Source: Excoecaria cochinchinensis (Eukaryota; Streptophyta; Magnoliopsida; Malpighiales; Euphorbiaceae). From it: DNA of 64,000 nucleotides. Shown piece by piece: positions 36,228 through 48,530 of this stretch (position 1 is its first letter; every line of letters starts with the position of its first letter). The notes under the pieces were generated by a model that was not told the origin of the DNA, made no database searches, and saw only the letters and a list, made by a program, of their open reading frames with translations. Both the position numbers and the translations under genes were made by a program. The DNA is taken from NCBI GenBank assembly GCA_947683425.1, contig CANTUQ010000112.1, positions 8,819,501-8,883,500 of the forward strand, given 5' to 3'.

Positions 36228-36475
36228 AAAAAGAAGAGGAGTTTGAAAAAGGGAAGAGGAGTTTGAAAAAGGGAAAAGGAGTTTGAAAAAAAAGAGTTTG
36301 AAAAAAGGGAAAAGGAGTTTGAAAAAGGGAAGAGAAGTTTGAAAAAGGAAAAGGAAGTTTTTGAGGAAATATAAAGAAAAAATGAAGTTTTTGAAAAGAA
36401 AAGGAAAAAATGAGGTAAGTTTGGAAAAGATGATTTTTGGGAGAAAAAAGAGTTTTTTGAAGAGAAGTAAAACAT
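36228..36475 (+). repeat. Purine-rich hypervariable block in LTR B
   Basis: About ten copies of 'ggagtttgaaaaagggaa' (period 20-23 bp), starting 192 bp into the LTR. It takes the place occupied by CG-rich blocks in the other LTRs of this type. Confidence 0.85.
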
Positions 36476-37104
36476 GAGAGTTTCTTAGAGAAAAAAAAAA
36501 GAATAAAAAGTTTTCTTGAGAGCAAAAAAAAAAAAAAATTCTTTCTTGGATTTCCTTTGAGTTTCTTTGATTTAAAAACGTTTGTTGAGGTTAGACTTAA
36601 CTGGTGGAAGGGAAAATCAATTTCCTTAGATTGGGTTTCTCATCAAAAAACAAAAAAAATATCAGTTTTGAGTTTTAGTATTCTTGAGTTTTTTGAGACA
36701 AAAACTTGAGATTTTTGAATTTTTTTTAGTCTGATTTTGAATCTTAACGGGGAGAACGAATTGAGAGATCTTACTTCTATATTATCTACTCTGAGGGTAA
36801 AGGATTTTGGACTCATTTATATTATCTCTTTTTTTTTCATATTTTATTTTCCTTGCATTGATGAATATGCGAACAATGATTTAATGAGTGTGTGTTTTCA
36901 CAGTTAGGAATTATTTTTCTTTAACATGATTTTCCAAGCTTTATTTTGTTTTTGGCATGGGAATGGATAAATGCATATGATTTGGGTGTGAAAAATCAGA
37001 TTTATTATTTTTTTGATAGAATTTTTGTGATAATCTTTTTTTATGTTTAAATATTATTTTCTATTGCATGCTTATTTGCTTTCCTCACTCATCCGGTTTA
37101 TTTT

Positions 37105-37109
37105 ATTTG

Positions 37110-37187
<78 letters not shown>

Positions 37188-37190
37188 CTT
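37105..37190 (+). repeat. (ATT)n run, duplication copy 1
   Basis: About 26 near-perfect ATT units. Confidence 0.95.
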
Positions 37191-38104
37191 TTGCATGGCT
37201 AGCTTTTGAATGATTTTTTAATTATGTTTGTATGTGTACTATTTACGTATTAAATTAAGGTGTTTAATTTAACTCATTTTATTTTCCATTTGTGTATTAA
37301 TTTTGTTTTATATTTCCCTTACTTTCATTTTTATTTAGTTGATTTTGAAATTATTGCTAATATTTTTATTGTTATTTTTATTTGGGTTTAAAATATGATA
37401 TTGCTTGTTTGAGCATTTTTGTGACTAAATGGAGGGGTCACGACGTGTAGCAGACTACGTTATTTCGGTGAGATCTTACCTATCTCTATTTTTGTGATTG
37501 TGTTTTGTGTATAAATAATATAGTATTATTTTTTGTGTGCGTGTCAGATAAAAAATCACAAAACTATTTTTATGATTAAATTGGAATTTTTATTAATAAA
37601 TTAGGATCAATGTCCTCGATTTTAGCCAAGGAATGCAAAAATTCCATGAATTAAAATGAAGACACAATTTTCTCAAAATGGAATTAATGCGTCCCGGCTG
37701 TCAAGCAAATAGCCGAAATGACTCTTCGATCCCATTTCAAGTAAGCATGAAGGAACCAATGTTCCTAAGTCAAATAAATATCCCGATTTATGCATGTTCC
37801 CCCATTTTGATTGGTTTTGCGTGATTGTTTTGTTTTATTTCATATATTTTGTGGGCCCCTGTAATTAATTAATTTTGGGGCAATTTTATTTAGCTTTCTT
37901 TCATTTGGAGATTGTATTATGTCCCAATTTCCATTTTAATTTTGTTTAGCTTTTCTTTTCATTTGGGGGATTGTATTTGTCCCAATTTCTCCTTTGTAAA
38001 TGGTGTGGTTTTGTGTGTTTACAGTTTTATTTACCGCTTTATTTACAACTTTTATTTACCGCTTTCTCGATGCTTGAATTGCATCTTTAATAAATTGTAT
38101 TAAT

Positions 38105-38788
38105 TAGGGGTGAGCATGGTCGGTTAACCGGTCCATTAGCCTCAGTCCATTAGCCAGTCCATTAATATCGGTTTTTTGAAATTACAGTCCATTAACCAGT
38201 CCATTACCATCGGTTAACCAGTCCATCGGTTTCGGATTTTCGGATCGGTTACCCAATATTTTTCGGTTAACCACTATAATTATAAATATATTCATAAATA
38301 AAATTAAAATATTCAAGATACTTAAAAATTAAAATTTTTTCACTATAATATAACATTATTGTTGTTAAAATAAAAATATTTGGTGGATATAAGCAAATTT
38401 GTTTTTAAAAATTAATATTTAATAAGTAAATATATTAACCGGTTTATAATCACTTTTAATTAGATAAATTATTATACTTACTAATAGCCAATTAAAAAAA
38501 CTTAAAAACTTTAAAATAATTAGTATAATAAAAAAAAAGTACATGATCACTTTTAATTAGGATAAATTGTTATAAATTATTAAAAAATTAATAAATTAAC
38601 TAAAAATTCGGTTTCGGTTCGGTTAACCAGTCACATGAGTTAAAAACCATTAACCAGTCCATTAATATCGGTTTTTTCAAAACATTAACCATTAACCAGT
38701 CCATTACAATCGGTTAACCAGTCCATCGGTTCGGTTTCGGATTTTTTTTCCGGTTAACCGAGTCCATCGGTTTTTTTGCTCACCCCTA
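38105..38788. mobile_element. hAT-type MITE, 684 bp, TSD GTATTAAT
   Basis: Perfect 12-bp terminal inverted repeats TAGGGGTGAGCA (38105-38116) and TGCTCACCCCTA (38777-38788), flanked by the 8-bp duplication GTATTAAT (38097-38104, 38789-38796). Eight-base duplication and TAGGGGTG ends indicate hAT. Both subterminal regions are packed with 'accagtccatt' and 'cggttaacc' motifs. No coding capacity. The empty site with a single GTATTAAT is preserved in duplication copy 2 near 39911. Confidence 0.96.
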
Positions 38789-38944
38789 GTATTAATCACG
38801 TGAGATGAAAGATGGAATTTTGTAATCTAAAAACTCATTTATAATTAATCAAGGCATAAATAAGAGTGGAGTTCCGAACTACTCTCTGGTTTAGACCATA
38901 AAGGTTATCCGGTTTATTTTATCTGTTTATTATTGTCATTTATA

Positions 38945-39005
<61 letters not shown>
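38945..39005 (+). repeat. (ATT)n run, duplication copy 2
   Basis: About 19 ATT units. Confidence 0.95.
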
Positions 39006-40252
39006 CTTTTGCATGGCTAGCTTTTGAATGATTTTTTAATTATGTTTGTATGTGTACTATTTACGTATTAAATTAAGGTGTTTAATTTAACTCATTTTAT
39101 TTTCCATTTGTGTATTAATTTTGTTTTATATTTCCCTTACTTTCATTTTTATTTAGTTGATTTTGAAATTATTGCTAATATTTTTATTGTTATTTTTATT
39201 TGGGTTTAAAATGTGATATTGCTTGTTTGAGCATTTTTGTGACCAAATGGAGGGGTCACGACGTGTAGCAGACTACGTTATTTCGGTGAGATCTTACCTA
39301 TCTCTATTTTTGTGATTGTGTTTTGTGTATAAATAATATAGTATTATTTTTTGTGTGCGTGTCAGATAAAAAATCACAAAACTATTTTTATGATTAAATT
39401 GGATTTTTTTATTAATAAATTAGGATCAATGTCCTCGATTTTAGCCAAGGAATGCAAAAATTCCATGAATTAAAATGAAGACACAATTTTCTCAAAATGG
39501 AATTAATGCGTCCCGGCTGTCAAGCAAATAGCCGAAATGACTCTTCGATCCCATTTCAAGTAAGCATGAAGGAACCAATGTTCCTAAGTCAAATAAATAT
39601 CCCGATTTATGCATGTTCCCCCATTTTGATTGGTTTTGCGTGATTGTTTTGTTTTATTTCATATATTTTTTGGGCCCCTGTAATTAATTATTTTTGGGGC
39701 ATTTTATTTAGCTTTCTTTCATTTGGAGATTGTATTATGTCCCAATTTCCATTTTAATTTTGTTTAGCTTTTCTTTTCATTTGGGGGATTGTATTTGTCC
39801 CAATTTCTCCTTTGTAAATGGTGTGGTTTTGTGTGTTTACAGTTTTATTTACCGCTTTATTTACAACTTTTATTTACCGCTTTTTCGATGCTTGAATTGC
39901 ATCTTTAATAAATTGTATTAATCACGTGAGATGAAAGATGGAATTTTATAATCTAAAAACTCATTTATAATTAATCAAGGCATAAATAAGAGTGGAGTTC
40001 CGAACTACTCTCTGGTTTAGACCATAGAGGTTAGACGACCTTTCCCATTTTCTCGTAAATTGGGTGGTGACTCCAAAATACCTCAAAGGTCTCCAAAGGT
40101 TTCATGGGACTAGATGAACTTCCCTAATATTCTATTGGGTAGGGATTCCAAAATGTCTCATGCTACCCAAGATCAAATGACATGAACCATCCCTCGAGCC
40201 CTAAAAGCGGGCCTTCGAAAAGGGGAGCCTTTCGGTTCGGCCCGCGTGATAG

Positions 40253-40271
40253 CGGCAACTCCGTTGGGGAC
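40253..40271 (+). other. Primer binding site of element B (tRNA-Arg type)
   Basis: CGGCAACTCCGTTGGGGAC directly after the LTR end. It differs by a few bases from the TGGCGACTCCGCTGGGGAC form known for Ogre/Tat elements, which pairs with the 3' end of tRNA-Arg. Confidence 0.75.
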
Positions 40272-40991
40272 TTTGTCACTTTGCTTTGAAAGTGTCTTGG
40301 TTAAAATGTATAATTTAATTTTTAAAACTAAAGTTCAATCTCTCTTCTAAAATTGCATTGTATCATGCTAAAGACTTAGAATTATACTAGTTTGGACCCT
40401 GATTTTACCCCGGTATGTTCTCGAAACACGACCCTACATTAACTCAATGTGGGGAAGTGTTAAGGATAATCACCAGCCCAAACCTAGTACCTTTTGGTAT
40501 ATTAAATGGAGACCCGATTGGTCGTTATGCTCGTGATGAGCTAGACCCATTGGCAGGGACCATGCTTGGGTAGCCCTAAAGTAACATCACCTTCACCAAA
40601 GCTCATGTAATGGCAATAGATACTTCCCCTAGGTAAAGTGAACCGTAATACAATGCTTGTCATGTGGGCCGTCATATATTAAATAAAATAAAACAAATTA
40701 AGTGGTCTTCTATCAAAGGCTTTCATACCCCGGTGGATCCACCTTAATTTGGTTGAAGTGTCAAAATATATAATGGCCGAAACTCATACATATGTGCATT
40801 TTGAGAGATGTTGTACTGTCGATTTTCCACTATGCACTATGCATGTTCCTCGGATCCCTTGTTGACCCATAGATTAAGCCCACCTAGGAAGAGACCATTT
40901 GACCTCGTGTGTGGGAGTTAAGAGGTTGGAAGGATTTACTTGCTTGTATGTGGTTGTGAAATGTTGCATAGCTCACGATCATGCATCGTAT
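40272..40991 (+). other. 5' leader of element B
   Basis: Non-coding; aligns from about 40405 with bases 1-600 of element A. Confidence 0.7.
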
Positions 40992-42640
40992 ATGTCATTC
41001 ATACATCACTCTAACAAAGTAAGCTATGCAGCCATCATAGATTCGTTCAGGTGGTCTAGGGATCCTAGTGGATGGCTAATCAGAAATCCTATCTTCAAGT
41101 TGTCAGAAAGGGTATCAGTTTGGGGTTCAGATTCACTTTCAGAGGGCAGTGAGACTTTATCTTTAGACTTTCTAGTAGAATTTAGTATGGCTAATCCTTT
41201 GAGAGAGTCGAAGGCGACCTGTGCATTGATTACTGAGGAAGTGGGTAAGAGACTAGAGGAGTTTGAAAATAGGATGATGACAATGACGGGGAATTTGACT
41301 GTCGCGATAGCACAGCCTAATGGGTGGCCACCAGTTGCTCCTGCAGTAGGACAAGAGAGGCAAGATCTAGTTAGAGAGGATCCTCTAGTGATTTTACACC
41401 CATCTGTGGCTAAGCCCAGGGGTGCACCCAAACCTAAAAGGGTTGTAGATCTTGATGATGACTTCTTTGAAGAGGACTCAGTCTCAGTAAAGGGCAAGGC
41501 ACCTAAAGTCGAGGAGGTAATATGGAAGAAGATGGAAGAGAGGTTTGAGGCCAGTAGGTAGAGGGATGAACCCTAAGGATAAAGAGTTGGATGGGGATGA
41601 CTTAGTACCCCAAAATTTTAAGATGCCTGATATTCCCAAGTTTTATGGGACTTCTGACCCAACAACGCACATTAAGCAGTACTCTCTGGTCATGAAAGGT
41701 AGCACCTTTTCTAAGAAATAGAAGATAGAATATTTCTGCTTGAGCCTTACTGGAACCACAATAGATTAGTATCATGGATTAGATAGAAGGTCCAAAGAGG
41801 ATTGGGATCTATTGATTGAGGAGTTCCTCAAGCAGTATGACTATAGTACCCAGTGGAGGTCACCTTAAAGGACCTAGAATTGTTACAGCATAAATCAGGA
41901 GAGTCCTTCATAAGTATCTCACTAGGTGGCGAAACAGGGTTATGGAGATGAAGCGTAAGCCCGATACTTCAGAGCAGATTCGATTATTTATCCGAAATGC
42001 AAGTCCATACCTGAAAGAGGGACTAAAGATGAAAGGTCTCAAGGATTGGGAATTCTTGAAGGATGTCACCATAGAGGCCGAGGGTGAATTCATGGCCAAG
42101 AGAGAGAGCAGTGAAACCTATGATAGGAAGGTCTATAGCAATCAGGGGGCAGGCAGGTCAGTTGGCTCTAGTGGTACCAATAGGACAGGAAAGATGGCTG
42201 AAGTTTTAGCTATGGGGGCAAGCCAAAGGTACTTTTCGAACCTAGATCGACCTCTATCATGGGTTCTGAAGAAGCTTGAAAAAGTAGGAAAGTTACGACC
42301 CTTGGCACCTAGGCCGACTAGAACCTAGGGGGAGCCTGGACATCAGGAGAATAAGTATTGTGCATACCATTAGCATACTGGGCATCTGACAGATAATTGT
42401 GTAAGGATGAGACATAACATTCAAGATCTGATCGATAGTAAGCATATCACAGATCCTGAATGCCGAGAGAGTAAGAAGAAGACCGGATACAATGCAGTTC
42501 TGCCTCCTGTTTTTATGATTGGGTCTAGCCTACCAGAGTGGTACGTTCTGCAAGACTTGTATGAAAATGAGTACATCACTATCACTCGCCCTAAGGCAAA
42601 TGGAAAAGGGACCCCCACATCAATGATTGATTGTTAGTCC
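40992..42640 (+). pseudogene. gag: gag of element B (broken)
   Basis: Same protein as gag A. The position of A's start codon is ATA here, but an in-frame ATG lies three codons upstream (40992). Shared blocks: LRESKAT..EEVGKRLEEFENRM (N-terminal part), then KMPDIPKFYGTSDPTTHIKQY (capsid start, about 41620). Also YHGLDRRSKEDWDLL, RWRNRVMEMKRKPDT (about 41922-41965) and the knuckle C-A-Y-H...GHLTDNC (42359-42400). Breaks: TAG at 41559, TAG near 41720 (Gln expected), TAG at 41767-41769 (Trp expected, the same site as in A), a frameshift near 41850-41930, TAG at 42326 and TAG at 42371-42373 inside the knuckle (Gln in A). Confidence 0.85.
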
Positions 42641-44243
42641 ACTAGTGAGAGTGGAGAAGAGGATGAGTAAGAGGGGGAAGAAGTCATGCTTGCTAATCCA
42701 TGGGATTTAGAAGATGAGAACGTAGGAGTAGTGATCCGGAATGGAAGGGTGGTTCCAAAAGTAGAGAGGCGACTATAGCTAGTACCTAAATCAGTCGAGT
42801 TGGGAGAGGTCAGATACAGAAGCAGTTGAAGAAGACCACCGCTTAGATATCCATTTAGGATTTGTTGAGGCAATCACGATCGCATAGGCAAAGGTTAGTC
42901 GAGGCTTTGTGTGAGTCTATTGTTTCCACCACCATCTCGCCATCCTAGCTGGTAGAATTGGTTAAGGCAAATTCTGGAGAGAATCTGGTGTACTCTAACG
43001 CTGACTTACCGGTTGAGGGCCGTAATCACAACTGTCCTCTGTACATCAAGGTACAGATTAATGGCAAGCACACTGCTTGCGTGATAGTGGATGATGGCTC
43101 ATCTATAAAAGTGTGACTCTAAGCCTTCGGGTTGGATGAGAGTATGCTAGGTAGGTCTGATCTCACCATCACTGCTTATGATAATTCCAAAATACAAGCC
43201 TCAGGTACTTTTAAAGCGGTAGTAAAGACTAGTCCTATTGAGATGGAGGCAGAGTTTGTGGTGTTGCCTATCCCTGCCAACTTTGTGGCTTTGCTAAGAA
43301 GGCCTTGGTTTCACAAATTGGGGGGAGTGCCCTCTACTCTCCATCAGATGATCAAGATACCGAACGAGGGGGAGGTAATGACCATTAAAGTTGCGAGGCA
43401 AAACCAAGTCTCTACCTTGGGAATCATTAATCAACTGCTTAATAGCTTCCGTGTGTCTATGATAGGGGAATAGGGGGGCTCAGTGGATAATCCCCAAGTA
43501 CTGAATATGATGAAAAAGATGAACTTTCTCCCAGGAACTAGTTTAGGCAGAAACTCTCTGGGTTAGCAGTCTGTTGTCACCACCAGGGGTCAAAAGGACC
43601 AAAAGGGTTTGGGATATGGAAGTGGAAATAGCAAGGGGAAGAAAAAGTCAGATGGCATTCCTCATATCTTAGAAAGCTTCATGCCTGCATCTTCCATTTG
43701 TGCTTATATGGGAGAGGCCGAGCCTCAGTGGGTTGATGGTAGGATCATGCCAGGATTTGAGATCTTCAATGATGTTTTCAATTGGGAAATCAGGGTTATC
43801 AGATCTGCAGAATGCTTTTGGGATAAAGAGGTTATGACTCAGTGTGACATTTGGAACAAGTCTGAGACAAAAGAGATCATCACTAAGAAGCTTCTGGCCA
43901 TCAAGTGAAAGGGAAAGGAGAAACTTAAGTTTGAAGTTTCAGAGCCAGACTTGAGAATCCAAGAGCTGAAGATTTTTGAGGTAGCAGTCGAACCTCCTCC
44001 AGGTGAAGACAACAGTGCATTATTGGCCGGGACGTCTGCGTCGGCGGGAAATGAGGATGATAATTGTTTGGATGCTCTTTTTATTCCAAAACTTTTTAAT
44101 AGTGACAATGTTTGTAATTCCAATTTTATCAATAATATGGATGACTTTGCTTACATGTGTTATTTCTCTAATGATTTCATTTCACATGACCATGAATATG
44201 ACGCATTCATTTTTGACATTAATTCAACTGATATGACTATGTT
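42641..44243 (+). pseudogene. pol: Protease region and linker of element B pol
   Basis: Aspartic protease that cleaves the polyprotein. The active-site segment is CVIVDDGSSI (about 43078-43107), matching the D-x-G-S/A-x of Tat proteases, followed by EMEAEFVVLPIPANFVALL and RRPWFHKLGGVPSTLHQ (about 43250-43345). Downstream is a Gly-rich motif GLGYGSGNSKGKKK (about 43607), resembling the G-patch-like stretch found after protease in related elements, and an acidic linker. There are stops, including two close together just after the active site. Coding is cut at 44243 by the nested element and resumes at 51399. Confidence 0.75.
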
Positions 44244-44550
44244 TGCATCACCCTGATATCCCCCTTGGAAGGATACTGGAGCGCTATTCGCTCACATACA
44301 TATACTCAAACATGCTAAAAGCAAATACATATAATTATAAAGATGCCAAATCCATATATAAATAACCATATCATTTTACAAAAGGGATTTGTACACAATT
44401 AACATATACATATACAAAATCAATCCTTTACAAAAATTACATTTCAAAATCAAACTCCATGTACAAAATAAGTGGAAAACAAAAATAAACTCCAACTATA
44501 AACTTCTAGTGGCCGACCTGCAGATGTCCGACACCAAAATGAACCTGCCA

Positions 44551-44596
44551 CCTACACGGGAAAACAATCCGTGCTAAGCGATAATGCTTAGTGGGG
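44551..44596 (-). promoter_or_regulatory. Shared LTR hairpin block, copy 5
   Basis: Minus strand: CCCCACTAAGCATTATCGCT, TAGCACGGAT, 'tgtttt', CCCGTGTAGG. Confidence 0.6.
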
Positions 44597-45089
44597 AGGA
44601 ACAAAACATGCAAATACAAATAATCGCAATAACAGTATATAAACTTAATAAGAACCAATGCATATAAACGTATACTACTCATGCTTATAACAAGTATTCA
44701 TCACACACATGTATAAAGGAAAGTAACCATTGCTTATACATCATATGCGTATTCACAAGATAAAGGGGTTAATTATTTAAATCCAAGTAGTCAGTCTTCA
44801 TATGCATCTTCATATTATAGGCATTTAGCCATTCATATCAAACTACAAGTATCGCATCATATCTTGTCATATCACTTGTACATATACATGTAACATATAT
44901 TCATTTACGTATCATTGAGAACACATATCATAATCATACAAAATGGTCTCATATATATATACATCTCATGTAATAGCCTCATGTAGTAGCCTGATTACTC
45001 ACTAACTAGCGGATACGGGTACTAATGATATTGATAGGACACAGTATCCAAGCATATGGAGACATGGGTCTCAAAATATCTTATATCAT

Positions 45090-45230
45090 GTATACACAAA
45101 GGTATACCGGAGACCGAAGTCTCAAACCATATGAAATCATGTATACCCGACGATATACCGAGACTGAAGCCTCAAAATGTTGTATAAACATGTATACCTG
45201 AAGTTATACCGGAGAGCAGAGTCTCAAATG
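45090..45230 (-). repeat. Short tandem repeat with GAGAC-CGAA-GTCTC hairpin
   Basis: Three degenerate units of about 60 bp. The best one has GAGACCGAAGTCTC at 45110-45123. The same array stands at 49385-49535 in the other LTR. Confidence 0.75.
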
Positions 45231-45654
45231 GCCCAAACGGGGTCCACAAATGGTAGCTACACTCACACCCTGACCTCGATAAGCGCTTATCTATCCACTA
45301 CTTTGACCATTGAGGCTCAAAATAACAACTCATCTATACTCTTACAATTTTACAATACAATAGAGTATAATGCAAGTATAATCACATAATTCATGTACAC
45401 ATATACACTGTTCAATTTCAGAGACAGATAAATCATATACAAATCTTATCATGAACATATAGCTCAAAATTAAATAATCCCATATACATATTAAATTATA
45501 TACATTTAAATCATATACAATGCTATTAATCATAAACATATAACTTATCATTTAATAATCCATATAAGACAAATCATATACCATGAAGTAAAAACCCATG
45601 TAAAAAGAAGCTTGAAAACCAATTTTGGAAAACAAGGTAAGTGGGCATATGGGT

Positions 45655-46115
45655 TAGTGTCGCGCTCGCGACAGTAGCCACGGAAGCACAAGTCATGCTC
45701 CAGTGCTGAGCCGCATAATCAGCCGAGATATGCCCAAACTGCCGAGTTATGCACCTCCCTCCGTGTCGTGCACGATCAGTTGAGCGAGGCACTTCCTGCC
45801 TAATGGGTTCCCATGCCGAGCTGCTCTCATTCCGAATGGGCTATCTTCACAACTCGTGAAGAACTTCACGTGTTATGAAGACTCCCATGCCAAACGGGGC
45901 CTAAATCGAGCGGGCCTATACCGAGCGGTCTCTTCTTCACGACTCATGAAGGACTTCACGTGTCGTGAAGAACCTCTTGCGGAGCGGGCTATTCTTCACG
46001 ACTCATGAAGAACTTCACGTGTCTTGAAGGATTGCAAGCCGATCGGACTACCACAAGAGAAAGGATAACTCGCTTCTGTCATGCTCGCGATAAGCGTCGC
46101 GCTCATGACAGGAGC
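45655..46115 (-). repeat. CG-rich palindrome cluster in the LTR
   Basis: Includes TGTCGCGCTCGCGACA (about 45659), CTTCACGTGTCGTGAAG (45954-45970), several variants such as CTTCACGACTCATGAAG, and a pair of 'ctgtca..tcgcga' and 'tcgcgctcatgacag' near 46077-46110. The corresponding cluster in the other LTR is at 49955-50400. Confidence 0.8.
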
Positions 46116-47124
46116 GTGATTTCCTTTCCTCAGCAAAACACTAGAAAAACATAGCTTGAAAACCAAAACCCAATCTTTCCCCATAACCAAATATCATGCA
46201 AAATCATGTAAATTCTTACCTCTAGTGCCTCCAAAACGTGCTTATAACCATAACAACCCAAATTACACAATATTAACACACATTTAACAACATATACAGA
46301 GGTTGCGAAAACATAGAAGATCCATCTCATGTTTATGTACATACTCTTCAAAATTGACATGTAAAGCATTATAACTCTTATATCTCAAATCATATACATA
46401 AATCTATTAACAGATGCATTTACATGTATCAAAACACTTTAGTAACAATACAATCAAAATCAAATACATGATCCGAACGGAGAAGGGCAAAAACACTCCC
46501 AAACAAACATATTCAAACACAAAGCTCCCAAACCTGAAATGGAGCTCAATCCACTATCTTCAAGATACCACTTTTCTTTTTCCTTTGTCTTTCCTCCTCT
46601 CTTCAGATTCTTGCACAATCCAACCAAAACAATAGCCTAATTAACCCATGAACAAACCATATAACCCATATCAACCCAAAAGGATGAAGTTGAAGAAGCA
46701 AATCAGTATACCCAACACTTACCTCTTGGAAGAACCACTCTTGATCACAATCCCTAGCTTAAATGCGAAGAACAATGTAGGAAAGAGTAGAGAGCAGAAT
46801 TCTTGAGGAAGTGAAAGAGTGAGAGAACGAAAAGAGCAAGAAAGAGGAGCAGCTGGTGGCTTCCACTGGAAGCAAGCCACTTTTTGCTCTCCCTCTCTCT
46901 TCTCTCTTTTAAATCTCATTCAATGCACTCACCTACCCATCCACATCTCATCCTCCCATTGGACCTCTTATTCCACTTCTTTGACTTTGTTCCTTTTCTT
47001 TTATCCTCAATAAACTCTTATAAATCCTTAATTAAATCCCAATTCATTTACACAATTACCAATTTACCCTTTAAATGTCCAACTAAACATGCAATTTCAA
47101 CTATGCCATTTTTGGGATGTTACA

Positions 47125-47141
47125 ATTCTCTCCTCCTTAAG
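47125..47141 (-). other. Polypurine tract of the nested element
   Basis: Minus strand 'ttaaggaggagagaat' directly before TGTAACATCCC. Confidence 0.75.
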
Positions 47142-47220
47142 AAATTTTATCCTTGAAATTTTCCCGCTAATCATCTACACGCTAATCACCAAAATCGAAC
47201 TCATATGAAAACTTAACAAA

Positions 47221-48380
47221 TTAACACTTACCAGAAGGACCTGTGGGCTCTGGAGTATCCTCTCTGATCATCGCATAGACCCTTGGCCGAACATAATCTC
47301 CTTCAGTCGGGATCTGATGCATGGTTTTCGATGGCCCCTGAGGAGCTCTACTTCTATCCCGATTACTTCTTGTTGCATTTGATTTACCTGTACCAGCTTT
47401 ACTCTCTTGTTGGCTCTTATTCTCCCTCCGATCGGGACAATTAGCAAACCGATGCTCCATGCTTCTGCATTTGAAGCACGCTCCAGTGATCTTGTGTCAC
47501 GTACCCCAATGCAATCTTTGGCTATGTTCACACTATGGGGCTCTACTTCCCCTACTAGCAAGCGGTGCTACAATTCCCACTTTAGAAGGCACTTGAGCAG
47601 TCCCTCTAGTCACTTGTCTGATCGGAGCACTTTTGGCCTTCTTATTACCGACAACGCCACTATCCGATGCTTTCCTCTTCTGTTCTATTCTCTATTTTAT
47701 CATCTCAAATTCTTCTAACTTAATTGTCGTTGCCACTAACTGATAATACCCAACCGGTTGCATAACCGCCATGGCAGACAATGGACCTCTAATCACTTCT
47801 CTTAACCCATCTTGAAAGTGCTGACACTTAAAATTCTTAGTCAACAATGTGGTAGGCACATACTTACTCAAGCGACTGAACTCTTTGTCATAGTCGCTAA
47901 CCGATAAATTCCTTTGCTTCAAACTTATAAATTCCTTCCACTTTGCCTCTCGATAGGCCTTGGTAACATACTTTTGCTTAAATTCTTGCACGAAAAACTC
48001 CATGTCAATTCAGCTGGTCTCTGTGGATTAAGAAGTACAAACTTCCACCAATCATATACCGACCCTTGCAAAAGCGATACGGTACAAACAACTCATTGAT
48101 GAGGAAAGCAAGCTATCTCTTGTATGATCCGATCAATATTTTCTAACTAGAATTCCGCCACATCCAATTAATCCAAAGAGGTTCCATGGAACTCTTCAAC
48201 TCCCCTTTTCCTCATAAGCTCAGAAGGAGCCTTGGGAGCAGTCAATCTATCCACTAGTTGCAATAGCCCTTGTACCCATGCCAGATTCTCAAACCCAAAA
48301 CCCGGACCTTCTGCTGGTGCACGCTCACGTGCAGGTCTATCCTGTCCGACCGGATTAACACTTTCAATCGTGTCGCCCAT
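47221..48380 (-). pseudogene. gag: gag of the nested Tekay-like element (broken)
   Basis: From MGDTIESVNPVGQ (48380) through a short N-terminal part, then LENIDRI and LLQGSVYDWWKFVL (about 48130-48020, in a shifted frame), then the capsid segment FKQKYVTKAYREAKWKEF and LKQRNLSVSDYDKEF (about 47980-47890). FSRLSKYVP follows, and a CCHC region around CFKCRSMEHRFANCPDR (about 47480-47425), after which the frame ends. The WW..REAK..EF..LKQ..SV.DY...F..LS.YVP pattern is typical of Tekay and other chromovirus gag. There are at least two frameshifts and several stops. Confidence 0.8.
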
Positions 48381-48510
48381 ATACTCACTCAGATCCTACT
48401 CCATATAAACACTACACAAGACAACATCTACATTAGGCTACGGCTCACGACTAACTCACATGCAAGGACTCTATACTCAAATAATAACATAGACCAGAAC
48501 CGACTAAACC

Positions 48511-48526
48511 GGTGCTCTGACACAAA
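48511..48526 (-). other. Primer binding site of the nested element (tRNA-iMet type)
   Basis: Minus strand 'tgtgtcagagcaccgg', close to TGGTATCAGAGC, the complement of initiator tRNA-Met 3' end, just inside the 5' LTR. Confidence 0.7.
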
Positions 48527-48530
48527 AAAT

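Larger units (their letters stand above)
37093..40030 (+). repeat. Tandem duplication within LTR B
   Basis: Copy 1 is 37093-38908 (about 1124 bp once the MITE and its TSD are removed); copy 2 is 38909-40030. The junction is at 'aggtt/atccggttt'. Over about 1 kb I count fewer than ten differences (e.g. aatatgatatt/aatgtgatatt, gtgactaaa/gtgaccaaa), about 1% or less. The identical-looking ORFs at 37912 and 39730 come from this duplication and are not genes. Confidence 0.92.
36036..40251 (+). repeat. 5' LTR of element B, enlarged by an internal duplication
   Basis: Starts TGTAGACACCAGGTCCC and ends near 'cggcccgcgtgata' next to the primer site. Its 4.2 kb is explained by a direct duplication (37093-38908 and 38909-40030) plus a MITE; without them it would be about 2.4 kb. 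Block order matches LTR A: conserved start, variable block (36228-36475), ATT runs, conserved tail ('attgggtggtgactccaaa'). Confidence 0.85.
44244..47124 (-). repeat. 3' LTR of the nested gag-only element
   Basis: Plus strand starts TGCATCACCCTGATATCCCC and ends TTGGGATGTTACA; 2881 bp. It contains the hairpin block (44551-44596), a 55-65-bp tandem repeat around 'gtataccggagaccgaagtctcaaa' (45090-45230) and a CG-rich palindrome cluster (45655-46115). It is roughly 95% like the other LTR by eye. Confidence 0.9.

Noticed and set aside
37912..39921. Two near-identical 63-residue ORFs (37912-38103, 39730-39921)
   Set aside because: They match because the LTR segment is duplicated; no such frame is kept in the other LTRs.
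47407..47718. Plus-strand 103-residue ORF
   Set aside because: Antisense to the gag gene of the nested element.
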